Source of the DNA: a virus
IMG/VR virus record: IMGVR_UViG_3300018877_000004
Span: 1 to 64,000 of that record
Reading direction: 5' to 3' (one strand)
Length of the DNA: 64,000 bases
Part shown: piece by piece, positions 49,401 to 57,672 of the stretch
How the letters are laid out: the number at the start of each line of letters is the position of its first letter
Position numbering within the stretch: position 1 is the first letter of the stretch
Made by a program: the position numbers and the translations under genes
Notes under the pieces: generated by a model
What the model was told of the DNA's origin: nothing
The model's database searches: none
The model's input: the letters and a program-made list of their open reading frames with translations, nothing else

Positions 49401-51438
49401 ATCCTGGTAGTGCTTTTGGTTCTGCTAGCCCCGGCAAGGCTTTCGGATCAGCGCGTCCGGGCAGTAATCCGGCAGCGTTACGGGCAGCAAGAACCTTTTG
49501 CGCGATCGCAGGGGGAAGCAATCGAATCTCGTCAGCACTCAGCAACAGCAGTTGCGGGATCAGTTCGTCAATCTGCCGTGCTAGTACATCGTCGTCAATG
49601 GTTCGCTCGGTCTTGACAGGTTCAGCCGCTTCGCTCGATCGTTCTTTGCGTGGAATGTCTGTCTTCAGAAATTCTTTGATCGTGGCGACGAATTCCTCAT
49701 CAGGCAAGTACTGCTCTAATGAGTGGTTTTTGACATTGGCAAGTGGAACGCGATTGAGGGCGCTAAGCTGTGCCCACGGATCACCTGTGCCAGCGATCGT
49801 GATGCCCTGCTCTGGCGACATTTCATTGAAGCCGAAATAAGGCGACCCGATCGCAATCACCTTGGCAGTGATGCCCATCTCCTTAAGGATCTCTGCTGCC
49901 TCGAATGCCGTTGCACCGCCCGCGCTGTAGCCGATGATGTTGATCGGCTTGTCAGGATACTTTTGATGAAAAGCATAGGCTTGCGCTGCAACCCTCACGG
50001 ATGCCATGTTGCGCCCTTCAACGATCGCAGTCGAAAGGAACTTCGAGAAGATCTGGCTTACCTTGCGAGGTGTGGGCGCACCGCCCGGATCTTCTACATC
50101 GAATTCGGGAGTGCGTACCCCAATGACGCGATGCTTGGGCAATACGACTTTTTGAAAGTAGTTCGCTAGATAAATGCCTTGCCCGCCCTGCTCACCTGAA
50201 AAACCACCCACGACAAACGTCACCTGCTCATCGTTTTCGCTGGGGTCAGCTTCTACCCCTTTGCGAAACTTTTGCGACAGTTCTTGCGCCATTGTTGCCG
50301 ATCGCTTAAACCCTTTGCGATAGCGCGATCGGGCGAGATAGTAGCTGCCGACTGTCGTACCTGCGACCGCTGCCCCAACCGTGAGCGCAATTAGTAGATC
50401 GTTGTTGACCTGCTCTTGTGGAGTCTGCCGACGCGATCGATCTGTGAGCAGTTGCGCTGCTAGTTTTCCGACTGCCCATTGTTCGCCCTTAACCTGCACT
50501 GAGCGATCGAGGTAGCCATCGACAGGCGTCCAAACTGGCTTAGGTGGCGAGATATTTGCAGCACGTTCAAAGGGCGCAACATTGCCAGCGGATTGATCTG
50601 TTGTTGTCGCTTTGACTTTTTCAGCGTGTTGCTTAACCCACTCGTTCGCTTTAGGGTCAGACGCCTCCTGTTCAAGGAAGTATGGCGAATTAAAACAACG
50701 ATCGCGCGGATGAATTACAGCAGGCGCAGCATCCACTGGGTAAACGTTGCCAGCACGATCGGCGCAGAATTTGCAGACCCTACGATCTTGCGTGGCGATT
50801 CTTTGGACATATTGAATCCCGTATTCCTTGTATCTCGATCGAGTGGCTGAGTCTTGCGCCGAAATGATCTCAGTTCGTGCGATCGTCTCTGCTTTGCCTT
50901 TTGTTACACCTAGTCGCTGCCGCAGAAATCCAGCAACTTTTTGCGCCCCCTGCCCTTGAATTAGACCCTGAGTGATAATTACTGACGCTTCTTCACGGAA
51001 GGTCTGATCGTGCTTCTTGAGGCGATCTACTGCATCCCTAGCCGCAAATGCAGCAGCTTCGATCGGTACAGTTGCAGTTGCCTTGATAAAGCTGTCGCCC
51101 TGCTCAAGTGCTACCAACTCATCGCCTAGCGTCGTCCCCTCTTTCGAGGCAGTTGATAGCAACTTTTCATAGCGATCGCGCAACTCCTGCTCACGATCGG
51201 GGTCAATTAATATCAGTTGCGCTTGCAGATCGTTGACCAGAAGAACGCCTCGCTGAGTCGCTAGCAAGTCTGGTTTTGATTTTGCGGTGTAGTTCGGATA
51301 CCTGCGCAATAAATCAGCTTCGAGCCGTCGATAGGAAGCGTCTAGGGCTGCATAAAGTCGATCGACTTCCGCATCTTCCATGTCTTGAAGAGTGCGATCG
51401 GTTCTTTCGATTAATTGTGCTGCCGCTTCGCCGCTCAC
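46486..51438 (-). CDS. giant MuF/SPP1 gp7-like minor head protein fused to hydrolase and degenerate zincin-like domains
   Basis: A 1650-residue protein. Residues ~180-255 form the MuF/gp7 head domain (RTEIISAQDSATRSRYKEYG, CKFC at 222-225, HPRDRC ending at 248). A hydrophobic segment lies at ~347-368. Residues ~405-590 resemble an alpha/beta hydrolase: GFSG, nucleophile elbow GYSAGG with Ser505, Asp553 in GTGDP, His572 in NHSLEQY. Residues ~835-960 resemble a zincin toxin domain (GAIVLYGG, then DRDFAESVKEFFLNPDYL) whose expected HExxH reads QAGYL. The rest is coiled coil. It fits the MuF family of phage-encoded polymorphic proteins. Confidence 0.75.
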   Translation of the reverse strand: MSGEAAAQLIERTDRTLQDMEDAEVDRLYAALDASYRRLEADLLRRYPNYTAKSKPDLLATQRGVLLVNDLQAQLILIDPDREQELRDRYEKLLSTASKEGTTLGDELVALEQGDSFIKATATVPIEAAAFAARDAVDRLKKHDQTFREEASVIITQGLIQGQGAQKVAGFLRQRLGVTKGKAETIARTEIISAQDSATRSRYKEYGIQYVQRIATQDRRVCKFCADRAGNVYPVDAAPAVIHPRDRCFNSPYFLEQEASDPKANEWVKQHAEKVKATTTDQSAGNVAPFERAANISPPKPVWTPVDGYLDRSVQVKGEQWAVGKLAAQLLTDRSRRQTPQEQVNNDLLIALTVGAAVAGTTVGSYYLARSRYRKGFKRSATMAQELSQKFRKGVEADPSENDEQVTFVVGGFSGEQGGQGIYLANYFQKVVLPKHRVIGVRTPEFDVEDPGGAPTPRKVSQIFSKFLSTAIVEGRNMASVRVAAQAYAFHQKYPDKPINIIGYSAGGATAFEAAEILKEMGITAKVIAIGSPYFGFNEMSPEQGITIAGTGDPWAQLSALNRVPLANVKNHSLEQYLPDEEFVATIKEFLKTDIPRKERSSEAAEPVKTERTIDDDVLARQIDELIPQLLLLSADEIRLLPPAIAQKVLAARNAAGLLPGRADPKALPGLAEPKALPGYEPLLALPEAQPVKGLLRGELPRLALPAGVELAPLTPVERQALETKIARNLYKQARSIDRGASRLAEFRLRQAIDEIKRQDMPAQAKGAAYRKAVFEQLQGTIETAEATPPGAKDAEQFDRFRFKGVDWYVPKLGENSPTLDLLRKVAELDLPENALGSGDIYITRQRNASEQYWRKKLKLNTPKVNGMVTFDEGAIVLYGGRAKIDDLLLQAGYLRAYQQFGQLTPPERSEYARAMQETRMAYQNRPDRDFAESVKEFFLNPDYLKKFAPARYEAIARIFDYRHPRKGVLQPQSAEPQQPDTRSPQIVENLRSANATLADRIRTQREQANELATAQRSTKKIQQALDRVDLPRTAVQQEQASQEIRIQEEAINRVEAQIEAIEQRAAQLLNPLNPPYFSTVPQQIRAAKAQLKQASKQLQAIENIEQTAMKLRTNSAELQRTLNDLSTRRESLQTEGERRDVERSITGLKQDLEAAEKELLDLPRSSEKSQALRDLQRLRAAVNSQSTGVGVTDLHRQDLEPRIRQVSQAAESLEILTARLDSSRDKLDDLLQRLNGLPTKTQDLTTEQRDRYSAIRRTRNAQGKLPQRVEQYRQLRAELSSQLAVRANTTQQLSDNYSTQRQSAINNLQAIVSRDVETVRTNLQILASLRPGSVAWLLDSRNWEEGAMPSDLAIVLERQPGKTPNERLQSAANEVAKLVGQVNGRIQSIQKQLDYPDQLAQATTAQAAAQIAQWQQLRDELADEGRLSDRQIQQLLKTPERIRAIDVARSGNQLIEDLAEFNQDFANLLLTDENVDPRQIIDQSELYRRARDGFAEETAQTKAAIAREIEDALAIATALQQRSERDQGAALIYEVDGRALSVTDLRSQLEQYNQQLREFLQIPQIDVAARVTAEEDDRLRRRQGEVDRAQAQIARLAALQGELSEVNLEIQKRIEARERGQKRGIAVDRLEARRRRILKDIENAGNPNG

Positions 51439-51550
51439 TCTTTACCCTAAAAACGCTAAACGAATGGACATCTTGAGTACAAAACGCTACATTTAGCGAA
51501 ACTCATTAGTACTTTTGATCGTGCCCTCAGTCGCAATTGCCGCCGCTTCG
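51439..51550. promoter_or_regulatory. divergent promoter region for tail and head modules
   Basis: Between the leftward MuF gene and the rightward sigma gene are two direct copies of AAAACGCTA (51450-51458 and 51481-51489) and an inverted pair CGCTAAA (51454-51460) / TTTAGCG (51492-51498). This symmetric arrangement suggests paired regulator or sigma sites for divergent late transcription. No standard -35/-10 pair is clear. Confidence 0.45.
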
Positions 51551-52222
51551 ATGCGATCTGCTTCCTCTGTTCGGTCAAGCATTCCTATTGCAAAACTGCT
51601 GAATCGTCACCGCCCGCTTGCATTGAAAATTGCGAGGCGAATGCAGTCGCTTTGTGGTGAACCACTAGAAGACCTAGAGCAACTTGCACTAGTTGGATTG
51701 ACCAAAGCCCTTAAGGGATACGATCCGACTTTAGGGCTTAAATTTAGTTCGTTTGCTGTGCCCAGCATTCGCGGAGAAATCATGCATTTTCTGCGCGATC
51801 ATGGGGAGTTAATGAAAGTGCCGCGCCGTGCCCGTGAAACTGCGGCAAGCGTAAAAAAACAGCATCGCCAACTTGTTTCGCAGGGGCTTGATTTTCCGAT
51901 CGTTAAAGTTGCGGCGGCGATGGGGATTAAAGAGGAAGTGTGGAAGTGGCTAGAGGAGGCAACCGCTAGCAAGTCGATCGCCCCACTTGATGAGGAGTGG
52001 CAGCAGTCCGCAGAACCGCAATTTTCAGAAGATCCTGAGCATCAACCCTTGCAAGAAGCGATCGCACGCCTTCCTTTTTTGCAGTACGAAGTCACGATCG
52101 ATCGCTATTACTTGGGAATGTCTGATCAGCAGATAGCAACCCACCATGACTTGAGCTTGTCCGAATTAAAGTGCTGTGAGTCTGCCGCCCTAAACGCCCT
52201 CAGAACTGCCCTGGAGTCCTAA
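51551..52222 (+). CDS. SigF/SigB-like group 3 sigma factor (late module)
   Basis: Region 2 is visible as IAKLLNRHRPLALKIARRM, then LEDLEQLALVGLTKALKGYD, FSSFAVPSIRGEIMHFLRDH and MKVPRRARETAAS. The RGEIMHFLRDH-type region 2.4 is characteristic of SigF/SigB-type sigma factors of cyanobacteria and Gram-positives. Region 4 is weaker (MSDQQIATHHDLSLSELKCC). The ATG at 51551 is chosen; earlier GTG/TTG starts are possible. It heads the head-gene unit and is a candidate late-gene switch. Confidence 0.85.
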   Translation: MRSASSVRSSIPIAKLLNRHRPLALKIARRMQSLCGEPLEDLEQLALVGLTKALKGYDPTLGLKFSSFAVPSIRGEIMHFLRDHGELMKVPRRARETAASVKKQHRQLVSQGLDFPIVKVAAAMGIKEEVWKWLEEATASKSIAPLDEEWQQSAEPQFSEDPEHQPLQEAIARLPFLQYEVTIDRYYLGMSDQQIATHHDLSLSELKCCESAALNALRTALES

Positions 52223-52224
52223 CT

Positions 52225-53079
52225 GTGATAGAAGTTGTCGAAACATCGGTACTCAAATCTGAATTGACTGATGAAGAAAAAATCAAGCTCTGGCATTACG
52301 AGGTTGCAATCGAGGCGGGTTTTGATGAAGCCGATCGCGGGTTGAGCAAAGCTTGGCGGGCATTTCAGATGATTCGAGACAACCGACTCTACCGGGAAAA
52401 TTACGCCACATTTGAGGAGTACTGCCAAGAGCGGTGGGACAAAGGCAGGCGCTATGTCAATCAGCTTATTAACGCTGGAGAAACCCAAGACTATCTTCGC
52501 AGTTTGGGAGCCACGGCTCCCAGAAATGAGCGGCAATTGCGCCCGCTCACCTCTCTAACTCGTGACCAACAACAGGCAGCAGTTGAAGCAGTTGATGCGC
52601 TGGTTGAAGGTGGGACACTCAACACGCCGATCGCTGAGGACTATAAGCGGGCAGCAGAAGCAGCGCGATCGCCTCAGCGGGAATTTGCAGCAGGCCAGAC
52701 GCTCTATGTAATCGATCGATCTCATCTGCTGTTTAATCGGGCAGGTCAAGTGGTCGAGCGATCGGGCTTGGCGATTCAGCTTGCCTTTGATAATCCGGAG
52801 TCGAAAGCGTGGCTACTGATCAATCAGGTGGGGACGCAGCTACAGGCTCAAAACCTCAACCCGATCGAGAGCAAGACGGTTGAACCTCCGACAAAGCAGC
52901 AGACAGTCGATCGAGTGGAAGGTCTGGAATCTGCAAATCGTGTAGCACAAATGCGAACTCGACTACTTACTGATTACTTAAGGGAGGGCGTTGAGCTTGC
53001 TCAAGGGTTCGTTGCTGGAGAGTGCGACTATGATCGGGCGCGATCGTTTATTACTGAAGCTAGTAAGGTGCTGGGGTAA
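52225..53079 (+). CDS. hypothetical DNA-binding-like protein (284 aa)
   Basis: A GTG start follows the sigma gene by 2 nt. The middle reads FEEYCQERWDKGRRYVNQLI with ERQLRPLTSLTRDQQ, the style of cyanobacterial ParB/KorB-like DNA-binding proteins (helix then HTH). Confirmation is lacking. It may regulate the late unit. Confidence 0.6.
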   Translation: MIEVVETSVLKSELTDEEKIKLWHYEVAIEAGFDEADRGLSKAWRAFQMIRDNRLYRENYATFEEYCQERWDKGRRYVNQLINAGETQDYLRSLGATAPRNERQLRPLTSLTRDQQQAAVEAVDALVEGGTLNTPIAEDYKRAAEAARSPQREFAAGQTLYVIDRSHLLFNRAGQVVERSGLAIQLAFDNPESKAWLLINQVGTQLQAQNLNPIESKTVEPPTKQQTVDRVEGLESANRVAQMRTRLLTDYLREGVELAQGFVAGECDYDRARSFITEASKVLG

Positions 53080-53081
53080 AT

Positions 53082-53408
53082 ATGACAGACCCGATCGATT
53101 CCCTGAGTACCGAAAAATGGTTCATGGCTAAGACAACCTGCCAAGCCTGCCAGAATCGGCAGGTAATGTTTTACCCCCTTGATTTTGACATTTTGCTTGA
53201 ATGCAGCGCTTGCGGTGAGCAACAGGCTTTACCCGATGTCAATTGGCGTGTTTTGGTCTCATTCCATCAGTTGGGCGATTCGTTTTGGTTCTCCTTGCCG
53301 CCCGATGAAAGCGACCCTATAGGCGAAGTGATAGGTCCAACGGCCAATGACATTCATGAGGCGGCAGGTTTATTTATACAGCGGGTGAGGGATTTGAAGA
53401 AATCATGA
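53082..53408 (+). CDS. zinc-ribbon protein, first of tandem pair (108 aa)
   Basis: TCQACQNRQVMFYP and ECSACGEQQALPD give two CxxC pairs. It shares overall sequence with the next gene (STEKWFMAKT vs NTEKWLMGET; DSFWFSLPPDE vs DSFWFSMPRDE). Confidence 0.65.
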   Translation: MTDPIDSLSTEKWFMAKTTCQACQNRQVMFYPLDFDILLECSACGEQQALPDVNWRVLVSFHQLGDSFWFSLPPDESDPIGEVIGPTANDIHEAAGLFIQRVRDLKKS

Positions 53409-53734
53409 CGGAATCGATCGCCCCTCTAAACACCGAAAAATGGCTGATGGGTGAAACGGCTTGTCAGGCTTGCCAGCACGTCGAGTTGGCATTCTACCCT
53501 TTCGATTTACACAATCCCATTATTGGTTTACTTGAGTGCGGTGCTTGTGGTCAGCGTCAAGCAGTCCCCGACATCGATCGCCGTGTTCTAGTTCTGCTGT
53601 ATCGATCGGGCGATTCCTTTTGGTTTTCTATGCCGCGTGACGAAGGCGACGATATTGACGAAGTGGTAGGCACAGCGGCAAGTGATATTAATGCCGCAGC
53701 GGGTCTGTTTTTAGCTCAGATGAGGAAGTCGTGA
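53405..53734 (+). CDS. zinc-ribbon protein, second of tandem pair (109 aa)
   Basis: ACQACQHVELAFYP and ECGACGQRQAVPD repeat the CxxC pairs of its neighbour. It overlaps the previous stop as ATGA. A tandem duplication of unknown role, upstream of terminase genes. Confidence 0.65.
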   Translation: MTESIAPLNTEKWLMGETACQACQHVELAFYPFDLHNPIIGLLECGACGQRQAVPDIDRRVLVLLYRSGDSFWFSMPRDEGDDIDEVVGTAASDINAAAGLFLAQMRKS

Positions 53735-53737
53735 CGC

Positions 53738-54172
53738 ATGATTAATCTTGTGCTTGATCACGATCAAGGCTACAAGCCGAACAAGGCAATTTATTTTCAA
53801 GAGTATCGAGACTTTATGCTGCCGATGCTGCCAGAGGGCAGGTGGCATCTAATGCGCCATGTCGGAAGCAGCAAGGATCGATCGTTTTGGGGTACGCCTG
53901 AAGGCAAAGCATTTCCGCGCTGGATGACCTACGAAATTCTGCTCTATCACACTTGGAAAGATTTTGATTTGAATTTTAACCCTGTACACAACCGTGCTTT
54001 TACATGGGCGGGCGATTGGGATGAGACTGATCCGCCTGGGTGGTTGCAGTGGCGCGATCGAGAGGGTTTGCCAATTCTGCTATTTGATCCTGAGCATCCA
54101 CAGAAGGAAGCCTACAGGCAATGGGAACCGATCTGGAGACGACGCAAGCAACGTGCAATGGCAGCGAGTTAG
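53738..54172 (+). CDS. hypothetical protein (144 aa)
   Basis: A Trp/Tyr-rich soluble protein (AIYFQEYRDFMLPMLPEGRW, later RAFTWAGDWDETDPPGWLQW) with a basic tail. No family recognised. Directly upstream of the terminase genes. Confidence 0.6.
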   Translation: MINLVLDHDQGYKPNKAIYFQEYRDFMLPMLPEGRWHLMRHVGSSKDRSFWGTPEGKAFPRWMTYEILLYHTWKDFDLNFNPVHNRAFTWAGDWDETDPPGWLQWRDREGLPILLFDPEHPQKEAYRQWEPIWRRRKQRAMAAS

Positions 54173-54182
54173 CGGGGCGATC

Positions 54183-54218
54183 GGGAATCTTCACAACAGA
54201 TAGCACCTGTTTGGACGA
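54183..54218 (+). promoter_or_regulatory. GGGAATCTTCAC + hairpin leader before small terminase gene
   Basis: GGGAATCTTCAC (54183-54194) is followed by AACAG-atagcac-CTGTT (54195-54211) and then the ATG seven nt later. The stem is only 5 bp and the effective spacing is longer than in the other copies. Confidence 0.35.
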
Positions 54219-54728
54219 ATGGCACGAACTGCGATCGATTGGGAGTATTTGCGGCATAAGTACGTGAGTGGTGATGATTCGGTGACGTTTGCGTATCTTG
54301 CAAGTCAACCAAATGCACCAAAGGTCAACACTATCAAAAAGCGCTCTATGGTTGAGTCCTGGGTTGAGCAGCGCAAAGTTTTTAGGAACCAATCAGCAAC
54401 CAGAGTTGCCGAAAGTGCAGTTGCTCAAAGTGCGATCGCGCAAACCCAGCAATTGATCGATGCTGCTGAGGTGATTACCCGTCACTTGCAGATGGCTAAA
54501 GCATTGCACTCCCTTGCCGCCCGTCGCCTGCGTGACTTTAGACCGGAAGAACTAAACGCGAAAGATCTAGTCTCTTGGGTGAACGCTGCAACTAACATCG
54601 AGCGCTTGGCAATGGGGCTTAGCACCGATCGCAAAGAAGTAAACGTCAGCATTGACCTTGCCACGCTCAGCGATGAAGAACTCGAAGCGATCGCCAGTGG
54701 CGTCGAACCCGGCAACATCCTTAACTAG
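54219..54728 (+). CDS. terminase small subunit
   Basis: A 169-residue protein, directly before and overlapping the large terminase gene. The N-terminus is HTH-like (DWEYLRHKYVSGDDSVTFAY, then LASQPNAPKVNTIKKRSM), followed by coiled-coil helices (LIDAAEVITRHLQMAKALHS). Expected to recognise phage DNA for packaging. Confidence 0.75.
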   Translation: MARTAIDWEYLRHKYVSGDDSVTFAYLASQPNAPKVNTIKKRSMVESWVEQRKVFRNQSATRVAESAVAQSAIAQTQQLIDAAEVITRHLQMAKALHSLAARRLRDFRPEELNAKDLVSWVNAATNIERLAMGLSTDRKEVNVSIDLATLSDEELEAIASGVEPGNILN

Positions 54729-56040
54729 CCTGCAACTGAGGGCAAAGGCTGAGCAGGAGAGAAGAAGGCGATCGCTCGTTCGCAACCTTGATCAAATTGC
54801 TGCCGTTCCTGACTGGGCAAAGCCTCTACTTGAAAAGTCACGTTACAAAGGTGCATACGGTGGGCGATCGGGCGGCAAGTCTCATTTCTTTGGCGAGCAG
54901 ATTGTCAAACGGTTTATCGAAAACCCTGATCTACGGATTGTCTGCATTCGGGAGATTCAGAAGTCTCTCAAGTATTCTGCCAAAAGCCTGATTGAAGACA
55001 AGATCAGATCCTTTGGCGTCAAGCATCTAGTCCGCGAAATGGTGGGAGAGGTGCGATCGACGCAGGGCGACGGCTTCATCATCTTCCAGGGGATGCAAGA
55101 CCACACCGCAGACTCTGTGAAGGGTCTAGAAGGGATTGATATCGTTTGGGCGGAAGAAGCGCAGAACCTCAGTCAGCGATCGATCGATCTACTGCTGCCA
55201 ACTATCCGCAAACCCGGATCTGAAATCTGGTTTAGCTGGAACCCTGATCAGCCTGAGAACCCTGTCGATCGCTTCTTCAGGGGTGAGTCAGGGCTTCCCG
55301 ATGGGGCGATTCTGGTCAATGTCAACTATACCGATAATCCATTTATCAGCGAGGAAGCGATCGCGCTTGCCAACACCGCCCGCAAACAGGATATGCAGGC
55401 GTATTTGCATATCTGGATGGGGCATTACAACGTTAAGTCAGACGCTCAGATTCTTAACGGCAAATGGTTCGTTGATGAATTCAGTCCCTATGAGATTATT
55501 GGCGAAACTGTACAGGTTAAGGCGGGTTGGGATGGCCCTTACCTTGGCGCAGACTTTGGATTTGCTCAAGATCCGACCGTACTGATCAAAATGTGGATAC
55601 ACGATCGCTGTCTCTACATTGAGCGCGAATCGTATGCCGTGGGTTTGGAGCTTGACCACACAGCCGATCGCTGGAAGCTGGACATTCCCGACTGTCATCT
55701 CTACACAGTTAGAGCAGATAGCGCCCGCCCTGAATCCATCTCTTATCTGAAGCGGCACGGCATCCCCAAGATTACTGGTGTTAGCAAAGGTGCGGGGTCT
55801 GTTGAGGATGGAATCGCCCATCTACGCAGCTACAACAAAATAATTATCCATCCTCGCTGCAAGCACACAATCGAAGAAGCGCGACTCTATTCCTACAAGG
55901 TCGATCGACTGACAGGCGACGTGCTGCCGATCGTTGTCGACGCTCACAATCATTTGATCGACTCCGCTCGCTATGGGCTAGAACCCTTGATTCGCAACAC
56001 TTCTACCGCTATACGCAGATCAGGAATTCAACTCTACTAA
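54673..56040 (+). CDS. terminase large subunit
   Basis: Walker A reads YGGRSGGKS at about residue 62-70, and Walker B/glutamate DIVWAEEAQ lies near 155. The C-terminal nuclease acids are visible in YLGADFGFAQDPT, VRADSARPES and VDAHNHLIDSARYG. This is a Terminase_3-type ATPase/nuclease that drives DNA packaging. The ATG inside the small-subunit gene (54673) is preferred. Confidence 0.9.
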   Translation: MKNSKRSPVASNPATSLTSLQLRAKAEQERRRRSLVRNLDQIAAVPDWAKPLLEKSRYKGAYGGRSGGKSHFFGEQIVKRFIENPDLRIVCIREIQKSLKYSAKSLIEDKIRSFGVKHLVREMVGEVRSTQGDGFIIFQGMQDHTADSVKGLEGIDIVWAEEAQNLSQRSIDLLLPTIRKPGSEIWFSWNPDQPENPVDRFFRGESGLPDGAILVNVNYTDNPFISEEAIALANTARKQDMQAYLHIWMGHYNVKSDAQILNGKWFVDEFSPYEIIGETVQVKAGWDGPYLGADFGFAQDPTVLIKMWIHDRCLYIERESYAVGLELDHTADRWKLDIPDCHLYTVRADSARPESISYLKRHGIPKITGVSKGAGSVEDGIAHLRSYNKIIIHPRCKHTIEEARLYSYKVDRLTGDVLPIVVDAHNHLIDSARYGLEPLIRNTSTAIRRSGIQLY

Positions 56041-56044
56041 CTCA

Positions 56045-56078
56045 GTAGGAACGCTCACAACAGCGATCGCCCCTGCTG
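56045..56078 (+). promoter_or_regulatory. GTAGGAAC + hairpin leader before portal gene
   Basis: GTAGGAAC (56045-56052) is followed by CAGC (56061-56064) and GCTG (56075-56078), which pair and abut the ATG. The stem is only 4 bp, making the structure weak, but the element is the same as in other head and tail genes. Confidence 0.35.
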
Positions 56079-57656
56079 ATGACCTATAGCTATATTGACG
56101 AGCGAACAAAGCGGACTCCGCTACCTGACGCCAAGACAGCGCCTTTGCCCTCGACGCATGGGGTAGGTGCGCCTTGCAATGCTTATGAGCAGATGCAGGG
56201 TTGGTGGGATGTAATCGAATCGGTAAAAGCTGGCACTCCTGGTATTCGCAAGGGCGGCAAATCATTTCTACCGATCGAGCCTTTTGAGCGAGAAGACGCC
56301 TACGGACGCAGGCTAGGGCGATCGTGCTTTGCGCCTTGGTACGTGCGCTTAGTTCGTGGCGTGGTCGGCATGGTGCTACGCAAGCCGATCGCACTCCAGG
56401 ACGTTGTTCCTGCGATCGAGTCTCACCTCGACAACATTAACCTGCTAGGAGACGACCTCAACTCATTTGCGCGTGAGGTATTTGAGGCAGCGATCGATTT
56501 TGGTTATACCGGGATCTTTGTGAATTATCCCAAGGTTGAAGAGGGAGACGTTCGCACTCGTGCCGATGAGGTGGAAAGAGGCTATCGCCCTTACTGGGTG
56601 CATTACACTGCACCTGAGATTATTGGATGGCGTTACAGCACGATCGGCAATCGACGCGTATTTACTCAGCTACGCATCCGCGAAAACTCGATCGAGCCTA
56701 TGGGTGAGTTTGGAGAAGCAGAAGTCGAGCGGATTAAAGTCTATGACCTGTATGAGGGTCGCTGTCGTTATCGACTCTTTCAGGAGATCGACGGCAACTG
56801 GATGCAGGTGGGGGACGATGGTTTTCTATCACTGCCTTATATTCCATTTACCTTTATCTATACGGACAAGAAGCGAGAATCAGTCACCCGTCCGCCGATG
56901 CTGGAGGTCGCCTATCTCAACATCAACCATTTTCAATTGTCGTCTGATCTCAACCATAGTTTGCACATCACTGCTCATCCTAAGCTTGTTCTGTACGGCT
57001 ACAACACCGATCAAGGTGATGTGGTTGTGGGTGCAGATGAGGCACTGGTATTTGACAACCCAGATGGACGCGCAGAGTGGATTGCACCGCCCCCAACCTC
57101 GTTTGATGGCCTCAACAGCCGCATTGACAAGCTAGAGCAGCAGATGGCAATGCTAGGACTGTCTACGCTGGTTGGTCAGAAGAATGTAGGTGAGTCGGCA
57201 GAGGCGAAAAAGCTCGATCGAGTGCAGGGTGACAGCATCATGAGCGTTATTGCTCAAGGGTTGCAAGATGCGTTCGATCTTTGTCTAGAGTTCCACGCTG
57301 CCTACATGAACCAGCCAGCAGGCACTTGTCAGGTCAATCGCGACTTTGACGTGGCAGAGTTGACGCCACAAGCGATCGATGCCTTTAGCCGTTTGCACAG
57401 CGCCAGTCAGATCAGCCTAGAAACACTGCTAACGCTGCTGAAAAAAGGCGAAATATTTGACGATGAGTTTGACATTGAAGAAGAGATCGCCAAGTTGGAG
57501 TCTGAATTCAAACGACAGGCTGCGCCCGTGCCAAGTGACACTAATACGGTCGATGTGAATGCGATTCCACTTAGCCAACGGCAGTTGATTCAGCAAGAGG
57601 ATTCGATCGCAAATCTGGAGCAAATGAATGGTAGGAACCCTGCGGGCGAAGTATAA
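56079..57656 (+). CDS. portal protein (DUF4055/SPP1 gp6-like)
   Basis: Features of DUF4055 portals are seen: FLPIEPFEREDAYGRRLGRS, then CFAPWYVRLVRGVVGMVLRK and PIALQD. The length (525 aa) and position between terminase and scaffold fit. It forms the dodecameric channel at the capsid vertex. The start has the GTAGGAAC-hairpin leader and no close SD. Confidence 0.85.
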   Translation: MTYSYIDERTKRTPLPDAKTAPLPSTHGVGAPCNAYEQMQGWWDVIESVKAGTPGIRKGGKSFLPIEPFEREDAYGRRLGRSCFAPWYVRLVRGVVGMVLRKPIALQDVVPAIESHLDNINLLGDDLNSFAREVFEAAIDFGYTGIFVNYPKVEEGDVRTRADEVERGYRPYWVHYTAPEIIGWRYSTIGNRRVFTQLRIRENSIEPMGEFGEAEVERIKVYDLYEGRCRYRLFQEIDGNWMQVGDDGFLSLPYIPFTFIYTDKKRESVTRPPMLEVAYLNINHFQLSSDLNHSLHITAHPKLVLYGYNTDQGDVVVGADEALVFDNPDGRAEWIAPPPTSFDGLNSRIDKLEQQMAMLGLSTLVGQKNVGESAEAKKLDRVQGDSIMSVIAQGLQDAFDLCLEFHAAYMNQPAGTCQVNRDFDVAELTPQAIDAFSRLHSASQISLETLLTLLKKGEIFDDEFDIEEEIAKLESEFKRQAAPVPSDTNTVDVNAIPLSQRQLIQQEDSIANLEQMNGRNPAGEV

Positions 57657-57672
57657 GGGCTATGCCCGCCCA
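57631..57672 (+). promoter_or_regulatory. GTAGGAACCCT + hairpin leader before scaffold gene
   Basis: GTAGGAAC (57631-57638) is followed by GCGGGC (57642-57647), a 16-nt loop that contains the portal stop codon TAA, GCCCGC (57664-57669), CCA and ATG. Skipping the hairpin puts AGGA 8 nt from the start codon. Confidence 0.6.

Noticed and set aside
46486-51438. Active zincin metalloprotease call
   Set aside because: The segment resembles the family, but the expected HExxH motif reads QAGYL, so activity is unlikely.
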